From Mastigias papua (Eukaryota; Cnidaria; Scyphozoa; Rhizostomeae; Mastigiidae), in assembly GCA_964019165.1 (NCBI GenBank), contig OZ025279.1:9760617-9824616 (forward strand): a DNA stretch of 64,000 nt, in the 5' to 3' direction. The notes below the pieces were generated by a model. It made no database searches. It worked only from the letters and a program-made list of their open reading frames with translations, and had not been told where the DNA came from. Shown here one piece after another: positions 63,070 to 64,000 of the stretch. How positions within the stretch are numbered: position 1 is the first letter of the stretch; every line of letters starts with the position of its first letter. The position numbers and the translations under genes were made by a program.

Positions 63070-64000
63070 CTTAAGATAAAAAAACAATAGCTAACGAATG
63101 AATCATTGACACAGTATATTTTAGGAACAAATGTCGTCGAATCCAAGAAAATTGATGAAAATATCTACTAAAAATATACTAAGACAACACAGAGTATCTA
63201 ATTTTCGTGGATATTGCGTAAACTGTCTATATTATACTTGTTTAAAAGAATTATCATCATCAAAACCCAGTTCCAATATCCTCTGTAGAAGGTAGGATGA
63301 AAACTAGAATTTTCCATTGAGGATACTCAGGGTTCTCAGGACCTTTCAAAAGAATTCCCTGACTTTCCCAGGTTTTCCAAACTGTATTTTAAAGTTTCCC
63401 TGGCTTAATTTATATTTTTCCAGCTGTCTTCGATGGACGACTTCAATGTCTATCCTTCAAATACTCAATCCTTCTGGCAAGAGATCCAAATAGAAAGAAT
63501 AAATTATTTTCTAATTTATTTTCTCCGGTAACCAGAAAAAATTCCTTGACTTCCCTAAGTGTTCCGGGTTTTCCCTGACCTCAAATTTAATCCCCGGACA
63601 TTTCCAGGTTTTTCAGACTCTTGAGAATCCTAATACTGAAACCTAAAGGAGTACAAGTATCGCATTAATAAATATTTAGGCACGATGCCCAATCAGCACA
63701 GACAAAAATTAAAATTAAAAAGAAAAAATAAAATGCTGCTCTTCCTAGGGGTCGTGCTTGATTGCTACTACCCATATCAACTTCTCAAAAGCTGTTTCAT
63801 TTCTTTTTTGGAGCTGTTCAGAGAGGGGTAATATCTATGTTGTTGTGGGATCTCGTTACATGTGGGATGTCATAGAAAATTATAATAAATATGCATATTA
63901 ATATCCCACCCCACTAATATATACAAAAATAATATGTGCATAAAAAGTGCTCATAAGGCTATGGGTTCACAACCTGAATACAGTAAGATTCTGACAATTC
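63070..64000. other. SMC2 intron at right edge
   Basis: Apart from the repeat at 63326-63632 I see no exon here. The next SMC2 exon upstream should lie beyond the window. Confidence 0.55.
63326..63632. repeat. Interspersed repeat in SMC2 intron, copy 2
   Basis: It opens TCAGGGTTCTCAGG, contains CCCAGGTTTTCC and CCTGACCTCAAATTTAAT, and ends near TCAGACTCTTGAGAATCC. It is parallel to 50369-50650. Confidence 0.75.

Overview
The window is nuclear DNA from an AT-rich, intron-rich animal. The evidence is small exons with GT-AG borders, metazoan gene families (an LDL-receptor-type protein, SMC2, eIF2D, BRIX1), many short inverted-terminal elements and a decayed non-LTR retrotransposon. I cannot fix the phylum; an invertebrate with moderate introns (about 0.3-5 kb) fits best.

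Four protein-coding genes were reconstructed exon by exon. All lie on the minus strand in tandem. From right to left they are: SMC2 (condensin ATPase; 23 exons seen between 63069 and 48778, 5' part beyond the right edge); EIF2D (ligatin; complete, 19 exons, 47873 to 30373); an LDL-receptor-family protein (signal peptide, three LDLa, two EGF, one YWTD propeller, start of a third EGF; 10 exons, 27251 to about 9713, membrane anchor not found); and BRIX1 (ribosome biogenesis; 8 exons, 5796 to 948, last third beyond the left edge). Exon phases chain without conflict in SMC2, EIF2D and BRIX1, and in the receptor up to its last exon. This is the main support for the models, because most exons are shorter than any open reading frame a simple scan would pick out.

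The space between exons is filled mostly by non-autonomous mobile DNA. This includes two PIF/Harbinger-like MITEs with TAA target duplications, a pair of apparently identical 279-bp inverted-terminal elements bracketing 2.0 kb, several other MITE families, a reverse-transcriptase pseudogene, a 160-bp (TA)n tract and tandem duplications. No tRNA, rRNA, CRISPR or bacterial-type features were seen.

Functionally the neighbours are unrelated: chromosome condensation, translation initiation/recycling, endocytic or signalling receptor, and 60S subunit assembly. I found no obvious novel multi-gene system. The items most worth checking are the broken last EGF exon of the receptor, the GC-AG intron of EIF2D, the composite element at 11.8-14.4 kb, and an unidentified Cys-rich plus-strand ORF at 24.2 kb.
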